This document shows positions 48,276 through 58,887 of a stretch of 64,000 nucleotides of DNA, piece by piece (position 1 is the first letter of the stretch; each line of letters opens with the position of its first letter). Position numbers and translations under genes: made by a program. Under the pieces are notes generated by a model, which saw only the letters and a program-made list of their open reading frames with translations, was not told the origin of the DNA and did not search any database. The stretch is taken from positions 9,042,527 through 9,106,526 of the forward strand of contig CM060174.1 in assembly GCA_030549775.1 (NCBI GenBank). Reading direction: 5' to 3'. This stretch comes from Tamarix chinensis. Its lineage: Eukaryota > Streptophyta > Magnoliopsida > Caryophyllales > Tamaricaceae.

Positions 48276-49008
48276 TGTAATACCCTAAATTGAGCGGAGT
48301 ATTATAAGGATTGATTTTGCTACTTATATCAATATGGTATACCATCCTTTTGGTAATTCCACCTTAAGAACTCCATCGTTAAGCGTGATGGCAGTAGAGC
48401 AGTTTTAAGATGGGTGACCTTCTGGGAAGTTCTAAAAATTTCTCAAAAAGTGCATGAGTGAGGATAAAGCGCACTAAAAGGGCTCGTGTTGATCTGGGGG
48501 CTAGCCGATCAATCCAAAAGAATTCCAAGGTAGCCCCCGCATGGTCATGTCGACTCGGGGTATTACAAATGGTATCAGAGTGAAACTGTGACCGTGAATT
48601 GAACTTGGATGAGCCAGTCAGTCACCTAGCGGGACGATCCTTAGGATGAACTATATTGAGACAGTCATTGGTTGAGGCGTAACAAGGAAGTTGCGTTTTT
48701 TGAGTGGGGGGTGAATGTAATACCCCAAATTGAGTGGAGTGTTATAAGGATTGATTTAGCTACTTTTATCAATATGGTATACCATCCTTTTGGTGATTCC
48801 ATCTTAAGAACTCCACAGTTAAGCGTGCTAGCTGTAGAGTAATTTTAGGATGGGTGACCTTCTGGGAAGTTCTGAAAATTTCTCGAAAAGTGTGTGAGTG
48901 AGGACAAAGTGCACTGAAAGGGCTTGTGTTGATCTGTGGGGCCATTCGATCAATCCAAAAGCACTCCAAGGTATCCCCCACGTGGTCATGTCGACTCGGA
49001 GTATTACA
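48276..49008 (+). mobile_element. Complete Cassandra TRIM retrotransposon
   Basis: LTR1 48,276-48,567 (292 bp), internal 48,568-48,715, LTR2 48,716-49,008 (293 bp). The 5-bp TSD GGTAG is perfect (48,271-48,275 and 49,009-49,013). TGGTATCAGAG at 48,570-48,580 is the initiator-Met primer-binding site, and TTTTTTGAGTGGGGGG before LTR2 is the polypurine tract. Both LTRs carry the 5S-derived domain. There is no coding capacity, as expected for a TRIM, which must be mobilised in trans. It interrupts the gypsy element between the protease and RT regions; removing it and one TSD copy rejoins them. Confidence 0.97.
48817..48869 (+). promoter_or_regulatory. 5S rRNA-type internal promoter in Cassandra LTR2
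   Basis: AGTTAAGCGTGCT (48,817-48,829, A-box) and AGGATGGGTGACCTTCTGGG (from 48,847, C-box) are separated exactly as in plant 5S rRNA, 30 bases start to start. The C-box has one difference from the plant 5S consensus. LTR1 has a weaker version at 48,374-48,426. In Cassandra this region is known to support RNA polymerase III-type transcription. Confidence 0.88.
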
Positions 49009-49280
49009 GGTAGACTTCCTAGTATACCTAGCATAGATGGACCTTTAGGATTACAATGTTATTCTTGATATGGATATGTTGAGGAGTTACAATATAATCC
49101 TAGATTGCACCTAAGAGTGAGTATTGTTGCAGGGACTTTAAGGTGCTAGTTTTTCCTATCAGAGATGCAATCCTATACCTATGGTGAAGGTTATATCTAC
49201 CTATATGTTGTATTCTTTTGTGCAAAGATTTTACCCTGTGCATTTATATGGGGTTTAAAAGCTAAACAAGGATGTATTGT

Positions 49281-51552
49281 TGTTGGAGGAAATTTTGGTT
49301 ACCTATGAGTTTTTAGATGTATTTTCCAAGGAGATTCCAAGAATACTGACAGTTTATGAGATAGAATTCACTACTGAGTTAGAATCGGGGGTCGAGCCTG
49401 TCTTCAAGGCGCCTTATCTAATGGAACTGATAGAGTCGAGGGAGCTCAAGGCTTAGTTGGAGGACTTGTTGACTCATGGGTATATCCATCTGAGTGCTTT
49501 TCCATGGGAATTACTAGTTCTATTTGTTAAGAAGAATGACAAGTGCCTTTGTCTATACATTGACTATTGAGGTTAGAACTATCTAATGGTGAAGAACCAC
49601 TATCCGCTTCTGAGGATTGATGACCTATTTCACCAACTTTGGGGTCCTTTGATCTTCTCAAAGATTAACTTGAAGTTAGGATATCATCAGTTACACATTG
49701 CTAGGGCATACATCATGAAGATGACCTTTAGGACATGATATGGGCACTATGAATTTATGGTGATTCCTTTTGGCCTCACTAATGTGCCCGTTTTTTATAT
49801 GTACTTGATAACAAGGATTTTTATACCGTTCCTCAATCAGTTAGTTTTAGTTCTTATAGATGCTATTTTGGTTTACTCTTGGAGTAGAAAGGAGCATGAA
49901 CAACACTTATGTATGATTTTATCACCTTTTAAAAAGTATAAGTTGTATGTCAAGCTCTCTAAGTGTGATTTTTGGCTTTGGGATGTTGCATTTTTGGGTC
50001 GTGTGGTGTTAGTAGGATGATTCATCATGGATTTGACAAATATTTTGGCAGTAACTGAGTGGAAGGCACCCACTAGCATCCTCAAGGTACATAGTTTCCT
50101 AAGTTTGGCTGGGTACTACATATGCTTAGTTTAAGACTTCTCAACGGTAGTTCATCCCTTGATGAACCTTCTAAAGAGGATGACTAGGTTTCAATTGGAT
50201 GATGCTTGTGAGGGGGATTTTAAGGTGTTAAAGCAGCGATTGTCTAAAACATTAGTTTTTGACTCTACCATCGGGATTGAATGAGTTTAAGGTCTACAAC
50301 AATGTGTCAAAGCACGGACTAGGTTATGTTTTGATGCAGCATCGTAAGGTAGTGACTTACGCTTCTCATTAGTTGAAGCAACATGAAGAAAACTACCCAA
50401 CACATGACTTATTTTTGGTAGTCATTGTTTTTATGCTGAAGATTTGGAGGTACTATCTCTATGAGACTTAGTGTAGATTCTACACCGACCATAAGAGCCT
50501 TAAGTATATGTTTAATTAAAAGGAGTTAAATTTGAGGTGGAGGAGATGGATAGAGTTGGTGAAGGACTAAAAAATCAAGTTAACCTATCATGAAGGTAAG
50601 GCCAACGTAGTTGCAGATGCCTTGAGTAGGAATACAATACACTGTTTTAATTTTGTTGTGGTGTATAGTCGGTTACTAGAGGAGATCGGTGATATGGGAG
50701 TAGAGATAATCCAGCATGGTGGTCTTGAGGTTTAGGTATGTGCTTTGACAATTAATCCAATGATTTTTTATGAGATCTAAGTGGGGTATCCTAGGGATGT
50801 TGAGCTCGAGAGGATTCTATGAAAGATTTAGGACTGTTGAGCTAAGAATTTCTGTATTCACGAATATGGTAGCATTTGCTACAAGGGCCGATGGTGTATA
50901 ACTCTGAGTTATGCTAATATGGAGTGTTGTATTTTAGAGAAGGGTCACTATACTTTGTATTCCGTTAACATAGGAGGGGATGAGTTGTATAAGGACCTCA
51001 AGTGGTTACACTAGTGGCCTCGCATGAAGTGAGAGATAGAAGAGTTTGTGTTGAGATGCCTAACTTTTCAAAAGGTCAAGATCGAGTATTGGAGGCCTGC
51101 AAGGTTGGTTCAACCTTTAGATGTGCCGAGGTGGAAGTGGGGCTCTATCGCTATAGATTTTGGGAGTGGAATACCGAGGAATCATAGCAGTTGCAACACG
51201 ATCTAGGTGATCATCAACAAGTTGACTAAATTAGTTGTGTTTGTGCCAATGAAGTCGACTTGGAGTATGGATTAGCTGACCGATTCATATTTGAGGTTTG
51301 TGGTGAGTAGGAACGATACACCTACCTACATAAACTTCGATAGGGATGTAAGGTTTTTCCCTCACTTCTGAGGGAAGTAGCAGGACACTATGGGCATGAG
51401 ATTGAGGATGAGTCCACCTTCCACCCAGATATAGATGGGAAGACTGAGATGACTATTCAAACACTTGAGGATATGCTACGAGCTTGTGTTTTGGAATTTC
51501 AGGATGATTGGGAAGATTGTCTATCTTTAGTTAAGTTCTCGTATAAAAATAG
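49281..51552 (+). pseudogene. Gypsy pol relic: RT, RNase H, integrase
   Basis: RT (49,281-50,100): LEEILVTYEFLDVFSKEIP, YHQLHIA, FMVIPFGLTNVP, and the catalytic block VLIDAILVYS near 49,850-49,880, where the second Asp of the DD pair is Ala. RNase H (about 50,280-50,630): SKHGLGYVLMQHRKVV, FYTDHKSLKYMF and an ADALSR end. Integrase (about 50,840-51,545): an HHCC-type region with CLTFQKV, WGSIAIDFGSGIPRN, then FHPDIDGKTE-like and DMLRACVLEFQDDWED. It stops at FSYKNS at 51,552, where duplication copy B begins, so the integrase tail and 3' LTR are missing. The type is Ty3/gypsy chromovirus-like. Confidence 0.88.
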
Positions 51553-51849
51553 TTAATCAAGTTTATTATTAGTTTTACACATTCTGAATGCTTTTGTCAT
51601 TTGTTTTCCTTATGATTCATTAATCAAGTTTATTTAGTTATTTTCTTTATGAACCTTGCATCTAGAGTAAGCAGGACATTGATGTCCACTTATACTAGAT
51701 GTGACAATAATGCCCTTGATATTGGTTTTAGATTCTCATATTTTCTTGCTTTAGATGTTTTTTATTTTAAAAATCGAGGGTGTTACAACTATTGCCATAG
51801 ATACATGTTGACAAGGTTACCACTCCATCAATACACTAAGGTATGTTAT

Positions 51850-52429
51850 ATGGTCCTGCAAAATTTGCTAATTATGATACTTTCTTTCAATCTCACAAGG
51901 CATATCTCACCTCCATTTCCACTATTAATGAGCCTATAACATATAAGGAAGCCGTTTGTAACCCTTGATAGTGGAATGCCATAAAACAATATATTCAGGC
52001 TTTTGAAGCCAATCAAACATGTACACTTCAACACTTATATCTAGGAAAACATTTTATAGATTCTAAGTGGGTTTATAAGGTGAAATACAAATCTCATGAG
52101 ATATTTGAGAATTTTAAGGCCATGTTAGTGGTAAAATGTTGCACCTAAGGTAAAGAGTTGGATTATCACCAGACCTTTACTTTGGTATCAAAAAATGACC
52201 ACTATTAGATGCTTACTTTCCTTAGCCTCTATACACAATTATGAGCTCCACCAGCTAGATGTAAATAATTTTTTCCTTCATGAGGATATATGAGAAGATG
52301 TGTACATGAAAGTTCTATTAGGTTTTCAATCACCAATAGACACACAAGTCTGTAGACTTTGAAAGTCTTTATATGGTATTAAACAAGAATCTTGCAACTA
52401 AGAGGAATTAGTTTCTTTGAATAACATGC
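51850..52429 (+). pseudogene. Ty1/copia pol relic, copy B, first part
   Basis: YGPAKFANYDTFFQSHKAYL, TYKEAVCNP, LGKHFIDSKWVYKVKYKSHE, ELDYHQTFTLVS and EDVYMKVLLGFQSP follow the copia RT order, with scattered stops. It aligns with 14,370-14,950 in copy A. Cassandra sequence interrupts it at 52,430. Confidence 0.88.
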
Positions 52430-52872
52430 TATAATGGCCACAAATTAAGGAGAGTGTTATAAGGATTGACATGTCTATTTATATCAACATGGTATACCAT
52501 TTTTTTGATGATTCTATCCTAAGAACTCCACTGCTAAAGGTGCTAGTTATGGAGTAATTTTTATGATGGGTGACCCTTTGAGAAAGTTTTGAAAAGTTTC
52601 TAAAATTTTCTTGGGAAGTGCATGAATGAGGAAAAAGCATGGTGAAAGGACTCGTGTTAATTTGTAAGGTTAGCCGATCATTTCGAAAGTACTCCAAAGT
52701 AGTCTTTGCGTAGTTGTATCGACTCAAGATACTACAAATGGTATTAGAGATAAACCATGACCATATACTAAACTTAGATGAGCCAATTAGCTACCTATTG
52801 GGACGATCCTTGGGATATACTATCATGAGGTTGTATTCTTTGATTGGGGGTGAATATAATACCCCTAAATTG

Positions 52873-55800
52873 TAAGTGAAAGTATTAACATCATATAATG
52901 GGTGTTACCACCACACTTAGTGCGAGTTTGGTCTATACCCTTCTCGTACCAAGTGTAAAGCTAAAATGTTATGAGAAATAAATAAAAACTTATGTAAATA
53001 GATATAGATATTAAAATACTTGAATAATTTAGTTTAATAACAAAGTATAGAGTACATGCTCTAAATAATACAATATATAAAAAAAGATACGGGGGATAAA
53101 AGAAATGAATAGTTTAAAAAAGATATCTAGAATTTAAGGCACACAACGTGTGAGACCTCGAATAGATCTAACTCTAGTGCTAACACTAGGGTATAAACCC
53201 ATATCGCTCCATCTAAGGAACCTCCTCAAATTTAATATCATTATTATATACCTGTGACATAATATCTACAAATGTGTAGTATCAGTATGTATCTTGTACT
53301 GAGTAATACAACTATCATAAAGAAATAACATTATGTATGAGGCCCATACGAAGAAAGTAATAAAACATATTATAACAAGATAATAACATACTTATATATG
53401 GATGTCAATTGCCAGATAAAACTCAACCATCAAGTATAAAATAATATAATACAAATGTACAGATAGATGAGATTTATTGATTATTATATTTTATTATTGT
53501 GATCATAACCAATATATTATATTAACTTGAGGACGGAGACTCAAAGAAACAATAACAACTAATCTCATACTTGAAAAATACTAATCTTAGTTGGCCTACC
53601 CAAAAATGTAATTAAACCACCAAATAATAGGACACCTAATCACTTTAGTATACATACCTCATATAGGGCCAGAATATACTGAGACATCTATAGAGAAGAG
53701 GATGGACTCTTTGAACCTCTTAAGGCACCTAGGATCATAAAATAGAAAAATACCAAAATGGTATCTAGTGAATAAAAAACCTAAATTAGATAGCTACTCC
53801 GAGTGGTACAAGTCCTAACTCAAGATATTTCATTTTAAGCGATGAATGGTTTATCAAAGATTTAGGTTAAATAAGAAAAAATGCCACAACATATCACTTA
53901 ATTAATTCCATGAACATAAACCAATTATTTTATTAAATTCCAATATTATTCATGCACTTGATCCACAGAGGAATCAAGGCTCAACTAGTTTGAGTACAAA
54001 GGCCCATTAACATGCTATTAAAGCCCAATTGGTTATATGAGGCATTAAAGCCTAAGGAAGATTGTTAATGCATTAAAGCCCAAGATGAATTAATTAAGCA
54101 TTAAAGCCCATGTCTAATGCCATTAAAAGGCTCAATAAAATTAAATCTTAATGTATATTAAATTCAATTATTCAAGACAAGGATCAATAACTAACAATTA
54201 AGTCAACCAAGGGTTCACTTATATGACAGAACTAATAACTAGTCTAAAGGCATAGAAAACGACTAAAATATATTTAATGTCCACTAATTACCTTAATATT
54301 AAGAAAGATGTATTTCATTCTAAAACGATGATACTTAACCAATTGGATTCTTAGGATGAAATAAAAATGGGACACCAAGATAAAATACTAATATTACTCA
54401 ATACACCCAAAGGGTCTATTTCTTGTCTTCCTTTTCTTGCTTAATTAACTATTTTAATTAGGGTATCTAGGTCTACTCATCAAATGTCACCCAAGTGTCA
54501 ACTTATACATTTCAACTTATTTATTAATATAATATTCACTTAGGTCTTAAAATTTTTAGAATTAAATGTAATGGCCATAATTGTCCTTATTAACTTAAAA
54601 TTACCTTAAACTTTTAAAATTCATAAATTACTCTAAATAATATCAAATCCTAACATATTATACACTAAATTTCATGTAAGATATGCAATTAATACAATGG
54701 TACTCTTAAAACTTTCAAAAAAAAGTTTATAATGTCCAATATATCCATGGTTGAATATATCTAAACCTTAAATAAATTTATTTCAACTCTTAATGATCCG
54801 AAATTCATAACCTAACTTCTATACACTATTATAAATACAATGGAATGATTAGATAAATTTAAAGCAACCAAAACTAACATAAAATAACAAAGATGAGAGC
54901 TAAACAAATTGAATCTAGGTATATTCATCATGAATATATTGAATATTCATCACAATTATACTGATCATTTAGCACGAGTCTATTAAATATTCATTACCTT
55001 TCCAGCAGATATAAGAACATGTAAAAAAAATCACACAATTCATCTTCTTATTAAATTTTCACGCTTATGAACATAAGATACAAACATAAACATGTCATAA
55101 AATATTTTCAAATATAATATTTCATGTTTATAATTAAAATAAAAATAATCATGCATAACATAACATATAAAACACCTCCCACAAAATCCTATTTCTAAAG
55201 GCTAGATTAGTTACCATAATTCCTAAGCTCCTTGGCAAAGATAAAATAAGGAATCTAGCAACTCCTTATATAACCCACTAGGTCACCATCATGAATATGA
55301 GATTAAAAAGACTTAGATTAAGCTATATTAATAAATATGTAAAAGGGAAGAAAGGAAATAAAATGAAAGAAGTGAAATGACAATATTACTATTGAATATA
55401 TAGGCTTGGAAACCACCACCAACAACCACCAACTAAGATAGATCAAGGTTTTGGATGGTTAATGGGAAGGAACAAAAAAGAGGAAGTAATTATGCAAGGC
55501 ATGATTTTTCTATTAAACCAATAAACAACATCATTAGCAATTTCATAGGGAATGGTCGATAAGGAAGAGCATACTTTTTATGTAATAAGGGTTCCTAGAT
55601 GAATTATAACATTCAAGAAACAACAGAAAACAAGAATATAAGCTAAAGGAATCAAGATCGATGCATGGTAGTTTTGAAACTCATACAAAAATCAACTTTG
55701 GTATAGTTATAAAGCGAGTCGGAAAGTGAAAGTTTGGTTAAGAATAAGAAGCTTGAAGGAGATTGATTTTAGGGATGAAAATGGTATAGAGTTTTATTAT

Positions 55801-55960
55801 AAAAATGGTACATATGTTTAGTATGTAATTCAACACTAACCATGAGTAAATAGAATGCTCAAGCAACCACATAATACACAAAGGTGTAAAATCATGCAAA
55901 TTCAATATTCCACTTATAATGACACTAAGCGTCTTAAGAAATTGTATAATAACCAAATAT
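52873..55960 (-). mobile_element. Giant-LTR segment nested in the middle Cassandra LTR
   Basis: Minus-orientation sequence of the giant gypsy LTR family. ACCACACTTAGTGCGAG near 52,908 matches the reverse complement of the conserved CTAAGTGTGGCGGTAAT tail. 53,470-53,850 aligns with 9,560-10,250 apart from the Cassandra there, and GGCATTAAAGCC repeats recur. The right part (about 55.2-55.96 kb) is not recognised, so the segment is probably truncated. Because both LTR types begin TGTAATACCCC, its exact left edge (52,855-52,873) is ambiguous. Confidence 0.68.
53990..54130. repeat. GCATTAAAGCCC minisatellite
   Basis: Four to five degenerate units of about 30 bases with the core GCATTAAAGCCC, equivalent to 10,340-10,560. 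Confidence 0.78.
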
Positions 55961-56520
55961 AGTGTGCTAAAAGGATTCGTGTTGATATATAGGGTCAGTT
56001 GATCAATCCAAAAGTACTCTAAGATATCTTCCATGTGGTTGTATTGACTCAAGGTGTTAAAAATGGTATCAAAGCAAAATTACGATTGTGCACTGAACTT
56101 GGATAAGCCAGTTAGTTGCCTAGTAGGACGATTATTGGGATATACTATCATGAGATTGTTAGTGGTCGAATCTCAATGAGGACATTGCATTTTTTGAGTG
56201 GGGGTGAATATAATACCCCCAAATTAAGGGTTGTGTTGTAAGGATTGATATGGCTATTTATATCAACATGGCATATCATTCTTTTAATGATTCCATCCTA
56301 AGAACTCCTTAGTCAAGCGTATTGGCTGTGGAGTAATTTTTAGGATGGGTGACTCTTCTGTGAAGTTTTAAAATTTTTCTTAAAATATCTTGAGAAGTGC
56401 TTGAGTGAGGATAACGTGTGCTAAAAGGATTCATATTGATCTATGAGGTTAACCGATCAATTCGAAAGCACTCTAGGGTATCCCTCACTTGGTTATATTG
56501 ACTCGGGGTGTTACATATAC

Positions 56521-57106
56521 ATTTTCATATTTTACATGTGTTAACAGATCTAACTTTCTTGATCTTCTAGTTTATGTGGATAATGTTATGGTTATAGGTA
56601 ATAATACCATAGAAAATCAAAACTTACTTAGATGGACAATATCGTATCAAATATATTAGACATTTAACATATTTTCTTAGCTTTGAAGTGGCTTAAAACA
56701 TGAAAAGGATTGTTCAAAGTTAAATGAAGTATGTATTAGACTTTCTTTAGGAAGTGGGCCTTTTTAGGGCTAAGCCCACCACTTTTCGTATGGAGCAATA
56801 TAGTTATCTTTAACTAAAGGTTAGCTCTATTGTTAAGGATGTATCCTAATATAGACATGTGATAGGCAAGATCCATTATTTACCCATTGAGCACCCTAAT
56901 ATTTTCTTTCCTATGTAGATCCTCAATAAATATATGGAGGATCCTCATTAACCACACTATGACGCTTACATACAAGTACTACATTATGTCAAAGACACAC
57001 CAGGTTGAGAAATGCTCCTCAACTTTAAAAGAAATGTTAACATTATTACATTTTGTGATTTAGAATGGTCTATTTCTCCTATCATCTAATGATCCACAAT
57101 TGGTTA
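56521..57106 (+). pseudogene. Ty1/copia pol relic, copy B, second part
   Basis: Resumes after Cassandra with LLDLLVYVDNVMVI-like RT sequence (YVDN, as in copy A) and KYVLDFL. It runs to a CPIISNDPQLV-like end and STIG at 57,101, where the TRIM is inserted. Collinear with 14,960-15,524. Confidence 0.85.
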
Positions 57107-57654
57107 TGTTAGGGGGGGAAGTAACGACGAGCACATGCTCAAGATATAGACTCAAGTGAGGTTGTATTCTAAAATTAATTAGCAAAATTACAGCCCATCA
57201 AGTTTATATACTAGATAATCCCATCTAAAAATTCCAATGTATGTCAACAAGACTCACATATGCACCTAACAATCTCCCCATCACACATACACCTAATAAT
57301 CCCCCCTTATGTGTCGTCCCATAAACTCCCCTTGAACTAAAATGGATAATCCAAACTTAGGGTGGGTGTTAATTAAACCTCTAATAGGAGATCACTAAAC
57401 GGACTCGTTGGAGATCCGAAAGAACAATGTATTTTTAAACAGTGTAGAAATGAATGGATCACAAACTATACGACTCTAATACCACTTGTGAGAGGAGAAA
57501 ACTAACAAAAAACACATGCCCAAGATATAAGCCCAAGTGAAGTTTCATCCCAAAACTAATTGGTAATGAAAGAAGTAGTCACGAAATTTGTATAGTAGAA
57601 AATTCCACCTCAAATGTCTAGAGTGGGAATCAAGACTCACACGAGTACCTAACA
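57107..57654 (-). mobile_element. Complete TRIM retrotransposon (548 bp), copy B
   Basis: LTRs 57,107-57,271 (165 bp) and 57,487-57,654 (168 bp), both TG...CA (start TGTTAG / TGTGAG, end CACCTAACA / TACCTAACA). The TSD is GGTTA at 57,102-57,106 and 57,655-57,659. On the minus strand TGGTATTAGAGTC directly follows the right LTR (primer-binding site). GATGGGGAGA precedes the left LTR (polypurine tract), fixing minus orientation. It is not Cassandra: no 5S-like domain is present. It splits the copia RNase H between STIG and YLVKLSNSPNF, which rejoin in frame when it is removed. Confidence 0.92.
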
Positions 57655-57715
57655 GGTTACCTAGTTAAACTCAGCAATAGCCCCAATTTTGGGAAGGATA
57701 AAAAAAAACATATCA

Positions 57716-58395
57716 TGTGAGCTTGTGACTCATATTTGGTGTGTAAAATAGCTTGGATTGGTGTGTAAAGTGTTTCGGAGGAATTTGGAGTAGAACTGTG
57801 AGCTGTTCTAGAAAGATGTGAATATTTTACCTTGAAGAAATTAGAATTTGGAAATGTGTTGAACATGAAAGTTGCAGATATTTCTGTTACCTTTTTAACG
57901 CATCACAAATCATCTCAATCGGAGGTCAGATGAAGAAGTTGTGGCTGAAATACTAAAGACTGTTAAAGTTGGAAAAAAACATAGGGGGCCCGTGTTTGTG
58001 AAACACAATCTGTGTTTTTACATCAAAAAAATGTGTTTGGTTTCCGTGAGAGGCCAAGAGATAGAAAATAAACACGGTCCGTGTTTTTGGTTTTTTCGCT
58101 TCGCCTAGGTTTTCACTAGTGACAATTTCGTAAAGTATAAATACCATACGATTAAAACCCTAATCGAAGTGCGAATGCTGCCTTCTTCTCCTATTGAGTT
58201 CTATTATAATTCCTTGATGAATTGAGTGATTTAAGTGAGAATTTCTTTAATTCTTTGTAATCACAATTACTTCACATCAATAAGATCATCTGTTTCCCCA
58301 ATCTGTGTTCTTGAGTATTGTTCTCTTCTCAATTTTTGTGTGTTCTAATTAATTCAAATTAGATTTTTTTTCCGAATTAGTATCGATCCACAACA
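57716..58395 (+). mobile_element. 680-bp solo LTR
   Basis: Starts TGTGAGCTTGTGACTC and ends ATCGATCCACAACA with TSD TATCA (57,711-57,715 and 58,396-58,400). Copy A has the uninterrupted ACAACATATCATTTATCG at 27,192-27,209. A TATA-like GTATAAATACC at 58,134-58,144 fits a U3 promoter. Orientation is inferred from that box. It is unrelated to the giant LTRs or Cassandra by eye. Confidence 0.87.
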
Positions 58396-58400
58396 TATCA

Positions 58401-58750
58401 TGTATCGTTCATATGCGGAAGCTGAATATCTAGGGATGGCTAACACCACCACCAAGCTAATTTCGTCGCACTCCCTTTTACAAGATTTATGAGCATTGAT
58501 CTCACATCACGACGAACCTAATTTTTCATGAACGTACCAAACACATAGAGATCAACTATCATTTTCTATGTGAAAGGATCTTATGTAATGAGCTTCACAC
58601 AAATTATGTCAAGTCACAAAGCCTCCCGAACGGGATGAACTCTGCCGTCTACTTAGCAAGTTGGGTGTTCGTAACTCATAGGCTCCAGTAATGGCATATA
58701 CATTTAACTAAGATCGGCATTAATTAAGATTATGGTATATTTTGAGGATA
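58401..58750 (+). pseudogene. Ty1/copia RNase H relic, copy B, last part
   Basis: YAEAEYLGMANTTTKLISSH-type sequence followed by LLQDL and the equivalent of the FHERTKHIE block. Collinear with 27,205-27,545. Confidence 0.82.
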
Positions 58751-58791
58751 TTTACAGTTGCACCTTTGGTAACTATTATATTACATAATTA

Positions 58792-58813
58792 GTGTGTGTG
58801 TGTGTGTGTGTGT
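58792..58813. repeat. (GT)n microsatellite, copy B
   Basis: GT run at the same relative place as 27,587-27,613, shorter and followed by a TATATATA segment absent from copy A. Confidence 0.95.
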
Positions 58814-58887
58814 ATCTATAATCTATATATATATTAGGTTCTTTTCATCAGCAATGTTCCCCAATTTTGTTTCGGAAAATTGCGCAG

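Larger units (their letters stand above)
52430..56515 (+). mobile_element. Multimeric Cassandra (LTR-internal-LTR-internal-LTR), interrupted
   Basis: LTRa 52,430-52,736; internal 52,737-52,854 with primer-binding site TGGTATTAGAG; the first ~18 bases of LTRb at 52,855; then 3.1 kb of foreign DNA; LTRb resumes at about 55,961 and ends at 56,061; second internal domain with TGGTATCAAAG at 56,064 and purine tract; LTRc 56,209-56,515. LTRa and LTRc carry the 5S-like domain. Flanks CATGC (52,425-52,429) and TATAC (56,516-56,520) are a TSD differing by two transitions. Copy A has CATGC once at the same place in its copia sequence. The structure fits a Cassandra multimer with a damaged middle LTR. 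Confidence 0.8.

Noticed and set aside
48366..48872. Possible true 5S rRNA genes
   Set aside because: Only the A-box to C-box portion matches 5S rRNA, and it sits within TG...CA LTRs flanked by a TSD; it is the Cassandra 5S domain, not a ribosomal gene.
44350..55960. A single CACTA element from 44.35 kb to ATATAGTG at 55.96 kb
   Set aside because: The right sequence lacks the TTTGTTATAGTG inverted terminus and there is no shared 3-bp TSD; the bases there belong to the Cassandra LTR.
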